A DNA stretch of 64,000 bases from JABFSA01 sp963827515. Lineage in GTDB: Bacteria > Acidobacteriota > Vicinamibacteria > Vicinamibacterales > UBA2999. The translations under genes and the position numbers were made by a program. The first letter of the stretch is position 1; each line of letters opens with the position of its first letter. A model generated the notes under the pieces. It worked only from the letters and a program-made list of their open reading frames with translations, was not told the origin of the DNA and ran no database searches. Where the stretch lies: positions 193,327 to 257,326 of the forward strand of contig CAWHBF010000004.1 in NCBI GenBank assembly GCA_963827515.1, read 5' to 3'. This document shows, in pieces, positions 26,290 through 35,955 of the stretch.

Positions 26290-29268
26290 TCAGAAGTCGA
26301 ACTGCGCGCTGAAGCGCACGAAGCGCGCCAGTAGAATCTCCGTGGGGCGCCGGAACGCCGCGTAGTTTGGATTCTCCGCCAGCACGGGGCTCGCGTTGAA
26401 CAGGTTGTAGATGTCCATGCTCAGCAGCGTACGGGTGTTGTTGAAGCGCAGCAACTTGCCCAGGCGCAGATCGAGCTGATTCAGGCGCCCGCCGTATTCC
26501 GTTCCCGGCTGGATCAATCCCACGGTGATGTTCGCCGCCCCGCCCGACAGGGGGCGACCGAGACTCGGCGCCACGACCGAGTTCGGCGCGTTGTAGTTGG
26601 CCAGAACCACGGGACCCTGGACGTTCTGGTAGACGGCGCTGACGAGGACATCGCAGCGCGGCAGCGTGTACGACCCGTTCAGCTTGATCTGCGACTCGAA
26701 GGCGGTGTCCTGGTGGCAGTATTCCAGCGGGGTCCAGACGGCGCCAACCTGCAGCATGCCCGGCACCTTCTCGGCCACGTCGCAGTTGTCGGTGCTCCTG
26801 CGCCCCGTGCTGAGTCCGCCCTGCAGCAGCATGCCTTCCCGGGGCCTCGCGTTGACCGTGACGTCCACGCCATTCCAGTGATCGATCTGTTCGCCGTAGG
26901 TGTTCGAGTGCGTGACAAATGCGGTCGCCGGCAGGCCGAACTTCTCGGGCTTGATGTTGAACAGCCCGTCAACGACGTAGCCGCCACCCTCGGGAAGCCC
27001 TGGATCCACCGGCGCGACGATGCTGAATCGATCGTAATCAGCCGCGGTCAGGTTGGGGTCGGGGTCGGTGACGTTGATGTTGCCGTAGACACGGCGGAAG
27101 TAACCGATATCCAGCGCCACGCGGGGAAGCAGTTCGTGCTGCACGCCAGCCGAGAATTCCCAGTTGTAGCCCCGAGCACCCCACCCCTGCATCAGCTGCG
27201 GGTCGTACGTCCGGCCAAGGACCACCTTGCCGAAGTTCGCGTTGGCCATCGCGCCGCATTCGCCGTTGGCCGTGGTGAGTGTCAGGTCGCAGTTGGCCAC
27301 GAAGTCGCGGTTCGTGTCGTTCCACGTCCGCGTGGTGCTGAGCACCAGGGCGTTCGCAGGAGCGGCGCCGCTGAAGATGCTCGTGTTGCCTCCTCCCTGA
27401 CCGGCCCCCGCATTCTGCAGGTACTTGTTCACGCTCGCCTTGAGGGCCGTCTTCCCCGTGCCGAACAGGTCGTAGGCCACGCCCAGCCTCGGCGTGATGT
27501 CATTCCACTTGAGGTTCTCCTGCTCAGGGAAGGTGAAGTCCCGGCTGGGCACCAGCACGGCAGGCCCGATGTGCGTTTCGGGAAAGCTGCTCGAAAAGTG
27601 GTCGTACCGGATGCCGTAGTACAGCGTCAGCTGCCCGGACGTCCATCGATCCTGTGCGAACACTCCGATGTCATGGTCGATGGTCCCCTTGTACAGCGAG
27701 GGCTGGGCGCGCTGCGTCAGCTGGTTGGGCACGCCGTTGTTGAAGCGGTAGCTGAGAGGCTGGTAGTCGAACGTCGCGAAATCCACCCAGCCGCTCCGGT
27801 GAGTGGCGCCGAACTTCACCGCGTGCGCACCGGTGATATAGGACAGCACGCCGCGGAAGTTGAACGACATGTGCGGCTGGCGACGGTACTGTTCAGCCGC
27901 GCGGTACCGAATGCCGTTCGACTGTTCGACCACGGAGATCATCGCGGGATTCAACCCCTCAACCGGCAGCTGATTGCTCTGCACCCGGTTCTGAAGGTAC
28001 CCGGCCTCGAGCAGAAGCCGGGTCGTCAACGGCGCCGTCCAATCGACATTGGCAACCCGGATCACCGGCTGCGGCCGGAATGTGCCGGCTTCCGGTGATA
28101 CCGTGGCGCTCAACTCGGTCGGGCACGCACAGTCGACCTGCTCGGACCAGGTCAGCCCGACCTTGTGTTTCGGGGTCGCCTGCCAGGTGAGGCGCGCCTT
28201 GCCTTCCTTCGCCGTGCTCAGGAGCACCGCCGGACGGTCCGTATCAGCCTCGTAGTTCCACACATTCGGGTTGTTCTCGTTCTTGTTGTAGTACATCCCG
28301 GCCACGTAGCTGTCGTCCTGCGTGAAGCGATAGGACAGGTAGAACCACACCTTGTCACGCCGGATGGGCCCCCCGAACCCCGGATTGAACTCCTGGTTCG
28401 CCTTGACCGCATTCGGGTTGCGCAGCCCTCGCGCGATCAGGTCCTCCGTCAGGTTGTTGCCCGACAGCGCGTTGTTCGTGAACCGGTAGTACAAGACGCC
28501 AGACATGGAGTTGCCGCCGTCGCGAGGCACGACGTTGATCCGCACGCCGCCGGTCGAGAATTCGGCGCTGCCCGCGGACGTGTCGAACGTCACTTCCTGT
28601 GTGCCCGCATTGTTATGCTGCCCCCCCAGCCCGAACGACGAGCTGGCCGCGGCCATCATCGAAATGCCGTTCTGAAACAGCTGCTGGTCGCCGGAGATGC
28701 TGCCGTGGATCGCGATCGAGCCCGGCGTCGTGGTGCGCTCGGGATTCACGCCTCCGACATCGCGCTGCGTCGCCGTCACCCCCGGGATCGTGGCGGCCGC
28801 CATGTTGTAAATGTCGCGCCCCGCCGGAATCAGGTCGATCGTGTCCCGATCGATCACACGCTGCTGAATCGTGTTCGAGACGTCCACGACCGGCGATTCG
28901 CCGGATACCGTGATGGTCTCCTCAACCGCTCCGACCGCCATCTCGGCATTGACGGTGGCCGTGAACGAACCCGTCAACTCGATGCCCACGCGTCTGACGC
29001 CAGAGAACCCGGGCAGCGAGAACGTCACGGCGTAGACACCAGGTCGCAAGGCTTCGATTCGGTACTGTCCGTTGCCGTCAGTCGCCACGACACGGACTTT
29101 CTCGATCAGCGCCGGACTGGCGGCCTCCACGGTCACGCCGGGCAGCACGCCGCCAGAGGCGTCTCTTGCCACGCCGGTAATCGAGGCCAGGGTCTGTGCC
29201 CGAGCGGTCACGGAGAGGGCGAGGAGCACGACGGCGACAACGAGGATCGTTCGAACTATTCGAAGCAT
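26290..29268 (-). CDS. Oar-like TonB-dependent outer-membrane receptor 2 (intact)
   Basis: 992 residues, the only complete uninterrupted receptor in the window. Signal peptide to ARAQ; carboxypeptidase-regulatory-like domain 27-110 (GVLPGVTVEAASPALIEKV); plug about 115-250 (VEETITVSGESPVVDV, VNVVPRDGGNSM-type strand); then a barrel with FGGPIRRDKVWFYLSYRF, YITGAHAVKFG, VFAQDRWTSGQLTLYYGIRYDH and the C-terminal RFVRFSAQFDF required for outer-membrane insertion. The DUF6152 gene at 25812 follows 85 bases downstream. It serves as the length reference for the damaged paralogues. Substrate unknown. Confidence 0.92.
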   Translation of the reverse strand: MLRIVRTILVVAVVLLALSVTARAQTLASITGVARDASGGVLPGVTVEAASPALIEKVRVVATDGNGQYRIEALRPGVYAVTFSLPGFSGVRRVGIELTGSFTATVNAEMAVGAVEETITVSGESPVVDVSNTIQQRVIDRDTIDLIPAGRDIYNMAAATIPGVTATQRDVGGVNPERTTTPGSIAIHGSISGDQQLFQNGISMMAAASSSFGLGGQHNNAGTQEVTFDTSAGSAEFSTGGVRINVVPRDGGNSMSGVLYYRFTNNALSGNNLTEDLIARGLRNPNAVKANQEFNPGFGGPIRRDKVWFYLSYRFTQDDSYVAGMYYNKNENNPNVWNYEADTDRPAVLLSTAKEGKARLTWQATPKHKVGLTWSEQVDCACPTELSATVSPEAGTFRPQPVIRVANVDWTAPLTTRLLLEAGYLQNRVQSNQLPVEGLNPAMISVVEQSNGIRYRAAEQYRRQPHMSFNFRGVLSYITGAHAVKFGATHRSGWVDFATFDYQPLSYRFNNGVPNQLTQRAQPSLYKGTIDHDIGVFAQDRWTSGQLTLYYGIRYDHFSSSFPETHIGPAVLVPSRDFTFPEQENLKWNDITPRLGVAYDLFGTGKTALKASVNKYLQNAGAGQGGGNTSIFSGAAPANALVLSTTRTWNDTNRDFVANCDLTLTTANGECGAMANANFGKVVLGRTYDPQLMQGWGARGYNWEFSAGVQHELLPRVALDIGYFRRVYGNINVTDPDPNLTAADYDRFSIVAPVDPGLPEGGGYVVDGLFNIKPEKFGLPATAFVTHSNTYGEQIDHWNGVDVTVNARPREGMLLQGGLSTGRRSTDNCDVAEKVPGMLQVGAVWTPLEYCHQDTAFESQIKLNGSYTLPRCDVLVSAVYQNVQGPVVLANYNAPNSVVAPSLGRPLSGGAANITVGLIQPGTEYGGRLNQLDLRLGKLLRFNNTRTLLSMDIYNLFNASPVLAENPNYAAFRRPTEILLARFVRFSAQFDF

Positions 29269-29445
29269 CGGAAGGTCCTTTCAGGCAAAGGAGTCCGGGT
29301 TGCCGATAGTCGGTCATCAGCTCGTGACGTGGCTCACATGATCGTCGTCAGCGGGTTGTCTGGGGGCGGATCCTACGCTCCGCGCGTGCGGACGTAAAGC
29401 GAAATCACGGTGGGAACTGTTCGCCGACGCAACACGCCGGCAGGC

Positions 29446-29480
29446 GGCGTGGGCACGCGCATCGCACGCGCCCACACGCC
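29446..29480. terminator. Imperfect GC-rich hairpin downstream of DUF169 copy 2
   Basis: GGCGTGGGC and GCCCACACGCC can pair around an ACGCGC-rich loop. It lies between the DUF169 stop and the receptor start on the same strand, in a 254-base gap that otherwise shows nothing recognisable, and may end DUF169 transcription. Confidence 0.35.
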
Positions 29481-29522
29481 GGGTCGATCTGTCAGAAGGC
29501 TGACCGCCCTCCCGACATCCGG

Positions 29523-30229
29523 CTACGCAGTGAGCAGCGTCCGCCGGGCCTGGTGGTACTCCATCAGCTGTGCGTTCGCCGACTTGATGGTGGCCGTCGT
29601 CTCCGCCAGCCGTGCCAGGACCCTTCCGGGGACCGCTGCGTACATCTCCCCTTCTTCAGCGCCGGTATAGACACGATTGCCGACGCAGCCGGTGCTCGCC
29701 ACCATTCCGAGCACCAGCGCGGCGGGGACGGCCATGCACGTCGGGCGGCCAAACGTATTGAGGCCTGAGATCCCCGCGCGTAGCGCGGCTTCCTGCAGCA
29801 ACATGACCCGCGATGCGAGCCCCCAGAACAGCACGACGTCCGGATCGACGGGAGTGTCTCCCAACGGGGCGTACACCACGGCCCCGGGGGTCTTGGGCAG
29901 TACCGGAATATCAGCAACCTCTTCCATCCGCACATACCCAATGCCGGCCATGAAGCCAAGGGTCGCCTCGAGCTCCTTGGCGCGTTCAGCGGAGGCAGCG
30001 GGATGTTGTGCGTGTGCGAACCAATCGCGCAGTTGTAGTGATCGCTCGGCACCGTGAAGAACGTGCGCCCCTCCGACGCCATGCGCCAGAAACTGCAACC
30101 CGAGGGCGCCGTTCCCGAAAACTTGGCGACCCCTGGTGGTGGCGTCTCCCGGATCGCAATCGCGATCGGACGCCGCGTGAGACCGAGATCCGACGAGAAC
30201 TGCTGTTCGAGCTGACGGTAATTGGTCAT
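29523..30229 (-). CDS. DUF169 family protein, copy 2 (frameshifted)
   Basis: Starts MTNYRQLEQQFSSDLGL at 30229; one base is missing near 29994 (CTGCCTCCGCTGAA), after which the frame reading AERAKELEATLGFMAGIGY continues to HQARRTLLTA and TAG. Corrected length is 235 residues. Cysteine motifs GCSFWRM, HYNCAIG, GRPTCMAVPAAL and STGCVGN are as in copy 1 at 11895. DNA identity with copy 1 is near-complete across the 3' half including silent sites, so the duplication or a gene conversion is recent. Family function unknown. Confidence 0.78.
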
Positions 30230-30311
30230 TTCCCCCCCGATGACTTCGCAGGCGCGCGACGTGGACACCCATTTCGGGCAACACAGCCCGATCACGTGTC
30301 CGAGGCGAGAA

Positions 30312-30704
30312 CTAGAACTGGAGGGCCCGCGGTTTGGGGGGCGGTGCGAGGTGAGCCAACGCCGGCTCGACGTAGAGGCGGGGGGAATCGGCGACGACGA
30401 CGGTCACAATGGCTGGAACAGGGAAGGCCCCCTGCGGCCGGGGCACCGCAATGCCAACCACGACGCTCATCGTGGCCCCATCGACCGACAGCGCACAATC
30501 CGAAGCGTTCTCCGTGTCACCAACGCGTTCAGTGTCCTGGGACGTCGAAGACGGGGGATGCAACGGACATAACCGTTCACAGTCCGAGACGGGTTCGGCT
30601 CGCGCGACCGGGTGGCTCGGCTCCATGGGCGAATCGACACAGATCACCCTCACGCCGCTGAACGGCGTGACGATGAGGAGCGCTCCGAGCACGAACCTTC
30701 GCAT
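30312..30704 (-). CDS. Small secreted cysteine-containing protein, unknown
   Basis: 130 residues, ATG at 30704 after AGGTGAC. The N-terminus MRRFVLGALLIVTPFSGVRV is a plausible signal peptide or anchor. Four cysteines follow (VICVD, SDCERLCP, ASDCALS), then a mildly hydrophobic stretch and a proline-rich end (APPPKPRALQF). No family recognised. The overlap with an opposite-strand reading frame is typical of GC-rich DNA; the ribosome-binding site and signal peptide make this frame the better candidate. Confidence 0.5.
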   Translation of the reverse strand: MRRFVLGALLIVTPFSGVRVICVDSPMEPSHPVARAEPVSDCERLCPLHPPSSTSQDTERVGDTENASDCALSVDGATMSVVVGIAVPRPQGAFPVPAIVTVVVADSPRLYVEPALAHLAPPPKPRALQF

Positions 30705-30959
30705 CAGCGGTCACCTGAGACGCAGGGGCACGGTAGCGTCCGAACACACTCGTTGTCAAGGACTTGGGAGCATACCGCTCCCCGTCGCCTTCAGCCACGG
30801 CACCTCGAGATCCCAGTGGACTGTCGATCGTGTTCGGTTCACTATATTGAGGCACTCGAGAGGCCGGGTCTGCCCCGGTCCCCTGAGGCCTGGCCCAAGA
30901 CGTCCCAGCCCTCAGTCGCTTCTGTGCAGATGATCTTAGTCTTGTAGAAAGGGCACCCC

Positions 30960-33227
30960 ATGCATGTGCGCCGTGCCGTCCTGCGATTCCTGGTGATCGT
31001 CCCTGTCATCCTGGCTGCCACTGTCTATGTCTTCACGCGAGAGCCCGTCCGCGGGATTGACTTGCACTCGCGGCTGCTCTCGACAGAGCCGCTGAGCGAG
31101 GAGGTCGCGGCGAGCTGCACGTGGGACGTCGCCGCGCCCGAGCGCCCGGCGCTGCAGAGGCAGGGTGGCGCGCCGACTGGTCCAGGCCCGGCCATGGGCG
31201 ACCCGACAATCGCGGCGCGACTGCCGGTCTCGACGATACGTGACCCGTATGCCGGGTTCGCGGCGATTCGGGTGGACCCGGTGCACAACGAAGTCGTCCT
31301 GATGGACGAGTTCAAATTCAACATTTACGTGTATGACCGCCTGGTCACCACTCCGGCCTCGGCCGAACGGACGATGCCGAAGCGCTTCATCGGCGGTGGC
31401 AAGACACGCAGCCGCTATAACAGCGACGGCTACGTGGATCCGAAGACAGGCGACATCTATATTGTGAACAACGACTCGGAGCCGGGCCTGTTCAAGTTTC
31501 CGCGAACGGCTGAAGGAAACGTCGAGCCGGCCAACGAGCTCGTCACGCCGTATGGCGCCTTCGGGATGACGGTGGACGAAGAGCGCGGCGAGATGTTCGT
31601 CACGATCCAGCACGACGGCGCCATCCAGGTGTTCCGAAAGGACGCGAAAGGTCCCGAAAACGCGCTGCGTCTGATTCAGGGAAACCGCACCGGTCTGGCC
31701 GATCCGCACGGAATCGCGTTCGATCCGAAGACGCGGCTGCTCTACGTCGCGAACTACGGCACCGAGCGGGATGAAACCTTTGGCGTCGATCAACCGATGC
31801 CTCATCCGCTGAACACGCTGACCCCGCGCGGAAACCAGGCGCGGCGGCCGAACCATCCGGCTGGCAACCTCAACAACGCCAACCGTCGCGAAGTCGTGTT
31901 CGGAAGTGGCAAGTTCGGCCCGCCGTCCATCACGGTGTTCGCCGCGGATGCGACCGGCAACGTGGCGCCGGTCCAGCACATCGTGGGACCGAAGACCCAG
32001 CTCAGCTGGCCGACCGGCATCTCCGTTGATTCCGCGCGTGGTGAGGTATACGTCTCGAACGCCGCCGGCGACTCGATCAACGTCTACAGCACGAAGGCCA
32101 CTGGTGACGTCGCGCCGATTCGCCAGATCAAGGGACCGAAGACGATGCTCCGGAACCCGAATGGCGTGTCGGTGGACACGGTGAACGGCGAGGTCTGGGC
32201 CGCAAACTTCGGAGGCCACACGGCCACCGCTTACAAATGGGACGCCAACGGCAACGCGGAACCCGTCCGCGTGATCCGCAGCGCTCCGCTCAGTGCGCCG
32301 ACGACGCTCATCAGCAATCCCTACATGATTGCGATGGACACGCGGCGCGACGAGGTGCTGGTGCCGAACTGCGTGGCGCAGCCGCGCATCGCGGCCTACT
32401 CCACGTCCGCGGACAAGAATGTGGCGCCGAGCCGGATCATCGAGGGGCAGAACACGAAGCTCAACCGCACCGTGCACGCGATCGCCTATGACGACGTCCA
32501 CGACGAGATCGTCGTGCAGTCGAACATGGGCCAGGCCATCGTGACCTACCGCGGCGGCGCGAACGGCGACGAGGCACCGATCAGAATCATCCAGGGAGCC
32601 AAGACCCTGCTCCGCGACCCGGTATCGTTGTTCATCGATCCGGTGCACAACGAAATCTTCGTCTTCAACATGGGCACCGATGACACGATGCTCGTGTACG
32701 ACCGCATGGCGCAGGGTGATGTGGCGCCCAAGCGCGTACTCAAGACACCGGCGGCCATCAGCGGCGTCGGCGCGGCCGACCCGGTCAGCAATCTGATCTT
32801 CCTCAACGGCCGGAACGACGGCATTCTCGTCTTCGACCGGATGGCGGACGGAACCACACCACCGCTGCGCACGATTGGCGGCGGTCCCATCAGCGGTCTG
32901 CGACGTCCCGGTCGCATCGTCGTGCACCCGCCGACGCACACGGTCATCGTGACGAGCTCGGATGGGAACGGCGAGCGCGAGGAGGACAGCAAGAATCTGG
33001 TGCCGCGCGAGTACGTCGGTGTGTGGAGCCAGGACGATAACGGTGACGTCGCGCCGTTATGGACGGTGGCGAAGGGTCACCTCTACATGCCGCGCGGACT
33101 GACGCTCGACCCGAAAAAGAAGACGGTCATCGTCAGCGACAAGTACATGAACTCGGTCATGACGTTCTCGCTGCCGGAGATGTACGAGCGCCGAGGCGTC
33201 CGCGAGACGGCCAGGGCCGCAAGGTAG
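30960..33227 (+). CDS. 12-repeat beta-propeller protein, member 2 (tandem array copy 1)
   Basis: 755 residues. Anchor at residues 7-24 (VLRFLVIVPVILAATVYV), then SCTWDVAAPE, a short glycine/proline linker, and about twelve repeats such as GNVAPVQHIVGPKTQLSWP and GEVYVSN. Conserved cysteines in SCTWDV and LVPNCVAQPRIAAY; C-terminal RETARAAR. It is the first of three head-to-tail copies and is preceded by AGAAAGGGCACC, also seen before the others. Likely located in the periplasm, membrane-tethered or released. An enzyme role or ligand is not apparent. Confidence 0.82.
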   Translation: MHVRRAVLRFLVIVPVILAATVYVFTREPVRGIDLHSRLLSTEPLSEEVAASCTWDVAAPERPALQRQGGAPTGPGPAMGDPTIAARLPVSTIRDPYAGFAAIRVDPVHNEVVLMDEFKFNIYVYDRLVTTPASAERTMPKRFIGGGKTRSRYNSDGYVDPKTGDIYIVNNDSEPGLFKFPRTAEGNVEPANELVTPYGAFGMTVDEERGEMFVTIQHDGAIQVFRKDAKGPENALRLIQGNRTGLADPHGIAFDPKTRLLYVANYGTERDETFGVDQPMPHPLNTLTPRGNQARRPNHPAGNLNNANRREVVFGSGKFGPPSITVFAADATGNVAPVQHIVGPKTQLSWPTGISVDSARGEVYVSNAAGDSINVYSTKATGDVAPIRQIKGPKTMLRNPNGVSVDTVNGEVWAANFGGHTATAYKWDANGNAEPVRVIRSAPLSAPTTLISNPYMIAMDTRRDEVLVPNCVAQPRIAAYSTSADKNVAPSRIIEGQNTKLNRTVHAIAYDDVHDEIVVQSNMGQAIVTYRGGANGDEAPIRIIQGAKTLLRDPVSLFIDPVHNEIFVFNMGTDDTMLVYDRMAQGDVAPKRVLKTPAAISGVGAADPVSNLIFLNGRNDGILVFDRMADGTTPPLRTIGGGPISGLRRPGRIVVHPPTHTVIVTSSDGNGEREEDSKNLVPREYVGVWSQDDNGDVAPLWTVAKGHLYMPRGLTLDPKKKTVIVSDKYMNSVMTFSLPEMYERRGVRETARAAR

Positions 33228-33240
33228 GGCAGACTGCTGG

Positions 33241-33305
33241 CGGGTCCGCTGCGCGGCACCCGCCCTCACGATTCGTAGGCCGGGTGCCGCGTGAGCGGAC
33301 CCGGC
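33241..33305. repeat. Pair of GGGTCCGC palindromic elements between propeller genes
   Basis: CGGGTCCGCTGCGCGGCACCC (33241-33261) and, inverted, GGCCGGGTGCCGCGTGAGCGGACCCGG with GTAGGCC before it (33275-33304). They match the elements at 331-356. The first begins 13 bases after the stop of the upstream propeller gene and could form its 3' hairpin. Confidence 0.55.
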
Positions 33306-33376
33306 GCTTCCACCGAGATTTCGCCCCGCGACCCTCCACCGCCCCGCTACCAGCTACCAGCTACCGGCTACCAGCT

Positions 33377-33491
33377 AGGTGCCGAAGATCCTCTGGACGC
33401 AGGACCCGCTTGGGTCCACCATATGGGCTGCCGTACGAAAGCCGTCCGAGGCCCTCAGCGCCTTTGGGCTTCCAATTGAAAGGGCACGCTC
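33377..33491 (+). promoter_or_regulatory. Conserved leader upstream of tandem propeller copy 2
   Basis: The block CCGAAGATCCTCTGGACG, then CCACCATAT and, near the gene, TTGAAAGGGCAC with a CATGCATG start is matched in the gap before copy 3 (35840-35955). It contains GGACCC-gctt-GGGTCC (33401-33416), a small hairpin. Because the coding sequences are also paralogous, the leader may simply be part of the duplicated unit, but its conservation suggests it carries the promoter and translation start. Confidence 0.4.
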
Positions 33492-35762
33492 ATGCATGTT
33501 CGCCGCGCCGTCCTTCGATTCCTGGTCATCGTCCCGGTCATCCTCGCTGCCACCGTCTACGTCTTCACGAGGGAGCCCGTCCGCGGAATTGACCTGCAGT
33601 CCCGACTCGTCTCGTCGGAGCCGCTGCTCGAGTCGTTCGCGGAGAGCTGCACGTGGGATGTGGCCGCGCCCGAGCGAGTGGCGCAACAGGGCCGGCAAGG
33701 CGGCGGAACGGCTGGCCCCGGGCCGGCCATGGGCGATCCCACGGTCGCGGCGCGTATGCCGGTCTCGACGATTCGCGATCCGTATGCCGGGTTTGCCGCC
33801 ATTCGCGTGGACCCGGTGCACAACGAAGTCGTCGTCATGGACGAGTTCAAGTTCAACATCTACGTGTACGACCGACTGGCCGTCACACCAGCCTCGGCCC
33901 CACAGACCACGCCCAAGCGCTTCATCGGCGGCGGCAAGACGCTGAGCCGCTACAACAGCGACGGTTATGTGGACACGAAAACCGGGGACATCTACATCGT
34001 CAACAACGACTCGGAACCGGGCGTGTTCAAGTTTCCGCGCACGGCCGAAGGTAACGTCGACCCTGCGAGCGAGCTCGTCACGCCGTACGGCGCGTTCGGG
34101 ATGACGGTGGATGAGGAACGTGGCGAGATGTTCTTCACCATCCAGCACGACGGCGCGATCCAGATTTACAAGAAGGGCGCGACAGGCGAGGAAAATGCCA
34201 TTCGACTGATTCAGGGGAACCGCACGGCCCTCGCCGACCCGCACGGGATCGCGTTCGATCCGAAGACGCGGCTGGTCTACGTGGCCAACTACGGAACCGA
34301 GCGCGACGAAGCGCCCGACACCGTCCAGCAGATGCCGACCCCCCTGAACGCGATCACGCCGGGCAGGCCGCGGCGGCCCAACTGGCCCGCGGGAAACGGC
34401 GGTCCTGGCAACGGTGGTCGGCGCGAAGTGATTTTTGGCACGGGCAAGTTCGGCCCCCCGTCGATTACGGTACACGCCGCTGATGCCACTGGGAATGTGG
34501 CGCCGGTGCGCCACATCGTGGGGCCGAAGGCGCAACTGAACTGGCCCACGGGCATCTCGGTCGACTCCGTCCGCGGCGAGGTCTACGTCTCGAACGCCGC
34601 CGGCGATTCCATCAACGTCTTCAGCGCCACGGCCACCGGCGATGTCGCGCCGATTCGTCAGATCAAGGGGCCGAAGACCCTTCTGCGCAATCCCAACGGC
34701 GTGTCGGTGGACACGGTCAACGGTGAGGTCTGGGTCGCGAACTTCGGCAACCATACGGCGACGGCCTACAAGTGGGACGCAAACGGCAATGTCGAGCCGA
34801 TCCGCGTGATCCGCAGTGCGCCGCTGAACGCGCCGACCACGCTCATCAGCAATCCGTACATGATCGCCATGGACACGCGGCGGGACGAGGTCCTGGTGCC
34901 GAACTGCGTGGCGCAGCCGCGCATCGCGGCCTACGCGTCAGCGGCCGACAAGAACGCCGTGCCGAGCCGGATCATCGAGGGACAGAACACGAAGCTGAAT
35001 CGCACGGTGCACGCAATCGCGTACGACGACGTCCACGATGAAATCGTCGTGCAGTCGAACATCGGCCAGGCGGTCCTGACGTTCCGCGGCGGCGCGAACG
35101 GTGACGAAGCGCCCATCCGCGTCATCCAGGGCCCGAAGACGCTGCTGCGCGATCCGCAGTCGCTCTTCATCGATCCGGTGAACAATGAAATCTACATTCT
35201 CAACATGGGGACGGATGACACGTTGCTGGTGTACGACCGCCTGGCGCAGGGTGACGTCGCACCAAAGCGCGTGCTGAAGAGCCCGGCCGCGATTGGCGGC
35301 GTCGGCGCGGTTGATCCGGTCAGCAACCTCATGTTCCTGAGCGGGCGTATTGACGGAGTGCTCGTCTACGACCGTACGGCATCGGGCACCACACCCCCGT
35401 TGCGGACGATCGGTGGCGGACCGATCAGCGGGCTGATGCGGCCGGGTCGACTCGTGGTGCACCCACCGACCCGTACCCTGATCGTGACAAGTTCTGCAGG
35501 ACAAGGTACCCGCGATCCGGAGACGTTGAACCTGGTGCCGCGCGCCTACGTAGGTGTGTGGGGCCAGGACGACAGCGGCGACGTCGCGCCAAAGTGGACC
35601 GTGGCGAAAGGCCATTTGTACATGCCGCGTGGGCTGACCCTCGACCCGAAGAAGAAGACCGTGATCGTCAGCGACAAGTACATGAACTCGGTGATGACCT
35701 TCTCGCTGCCGGAAATGTACGTGCGCCCGGCCGTGCGTGAAACGGCCCGCGCGGCCAACTAG
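33492..35762 (+). CDS. 12-repeat beta-propeller protein, member 3 (tandem array copy 2)
   Basis: 756 residues, closest to copy 3. Same anchor, SCTWDVAAPE, twelve repeats (for example GDVAPIRQIKGPKTLLRNP, GEVWVANFGNHTATAYKW), LVPNCVAQPRIAAY and C-terminal RETARAAN. Preceded by GAAAGGGC and the start MHVRRAVLRF identical to copy 1. The opposite strand also shows a long open frame, but it is a shadow of this gene. The array probably arose by unequal crossing-over. Role as in the other members: unknown extracytoplasmic protein. Confidence 0.83.
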   Translation: MHVRRAVLRFLVIVPVILAATVYVFTREPVRGIDLQSRLVSSEPLLESFAESCTWDVAAPERVAQQGRQGGGTAGPGPAMGDPTVAARMPVSTIRDPYAGFAAIRVDPVHNEVVVMDEFKFNIYVYDRLAVTPASAPQTTPKRFIGGGKTLSRYNSDGYVDTKTGDIYIVNNDSEPGVFKFPRTAEGNVDPASELVTPYGAFGMTVDEERGEMFFTIQHDGAIQIYKKGATGEENAIRLIQGNRTALADPHGIAFDPKTRLVYVANYGTERDEAPDTVQQMPTPLNAITPGRPRRPNWPAGNGGPGNGGRREVIFGTGKFGPPSITVHAADATGNVAPVRHIVGPKAQLNWPTGISVDSVRGEVYVSNAAGDSINVFSATATGDVAPIRQIKGPKTLLRNPNGVSVDTVNGEVWVANFGNHTATAYKWDANGNVEPIRVIRSAPLNAPTTLISNPYMIAMDTRRDEVLVPNCVAQPRIAAYASAADKNAVPSRIIEGQNTKLNRTVHAIAYDDVHDEIVVQSNIGQAVLTFRGGANGDEAPIRVIQGPKTLLRDPQSLFIDPVNNEIYILNMGTDDTLLVYDRLAQGDVAPKRVLKSPAAIGGVGAVDPVSNLMFLSGRIDGVLVYDRTASGTTPPLRTIGGGPISGLMRPGRLVVHPPTRTLIVTSSAGQGTRDPETLNLVPRAYVGVWGQDDSGDVAPKWTVAKGHLYMPRGLTLDPKKKTVIVSDKYMNSVMTFSLPEMYVRPAVRETARAAN

Positions 35763-35837
35763 ATCGAGTCGGCGGTCGGTAGTCGGTTGCCAGATAGAAG
35801 GTGACTCCGGCAGGCGCCTACCGTCCCCAGGGCACCA

Positions 35838-35955
35838 ACCGAAGATCCTGTAGACGATGCGGCCCGATTGGTTCACCATATAGCCGCTGTTCGAGGCCCT
35901 TGGGCCTCCCGGACCATGGGCATTAGCCCTGTCCTCCATATTGAAAGGCACTCTC
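35838..35955 (+). promoter_or_regulatory. Conserved leader upstream of tandem propeller copy 3
   Basis: Carries CCGAAGATCCTGTAGACG and TTCACCATATAG, then ATTGAAAGGCACTC before the CATGCATG start, matching the leader at 33377-33491. The middle part differs, with a GGCCCTTGGGCC palindrome at 35896-35907. Suggests a shared regulatory 5' region. Confidence 0.4.

Noticed and set aside
30936..32939. 667-codon open frame on the minus strand opposite the first tandem propeller gene
   Set aside because: It is the complement shadow of a GC-rich repetitive gene. The plus-strand frame has the signal anchor, repeats and ribosome-binding site; the minus frame has no recognisable domain. The same applies to similar frames opposite the other copies (35923-37929, 33375-34754).
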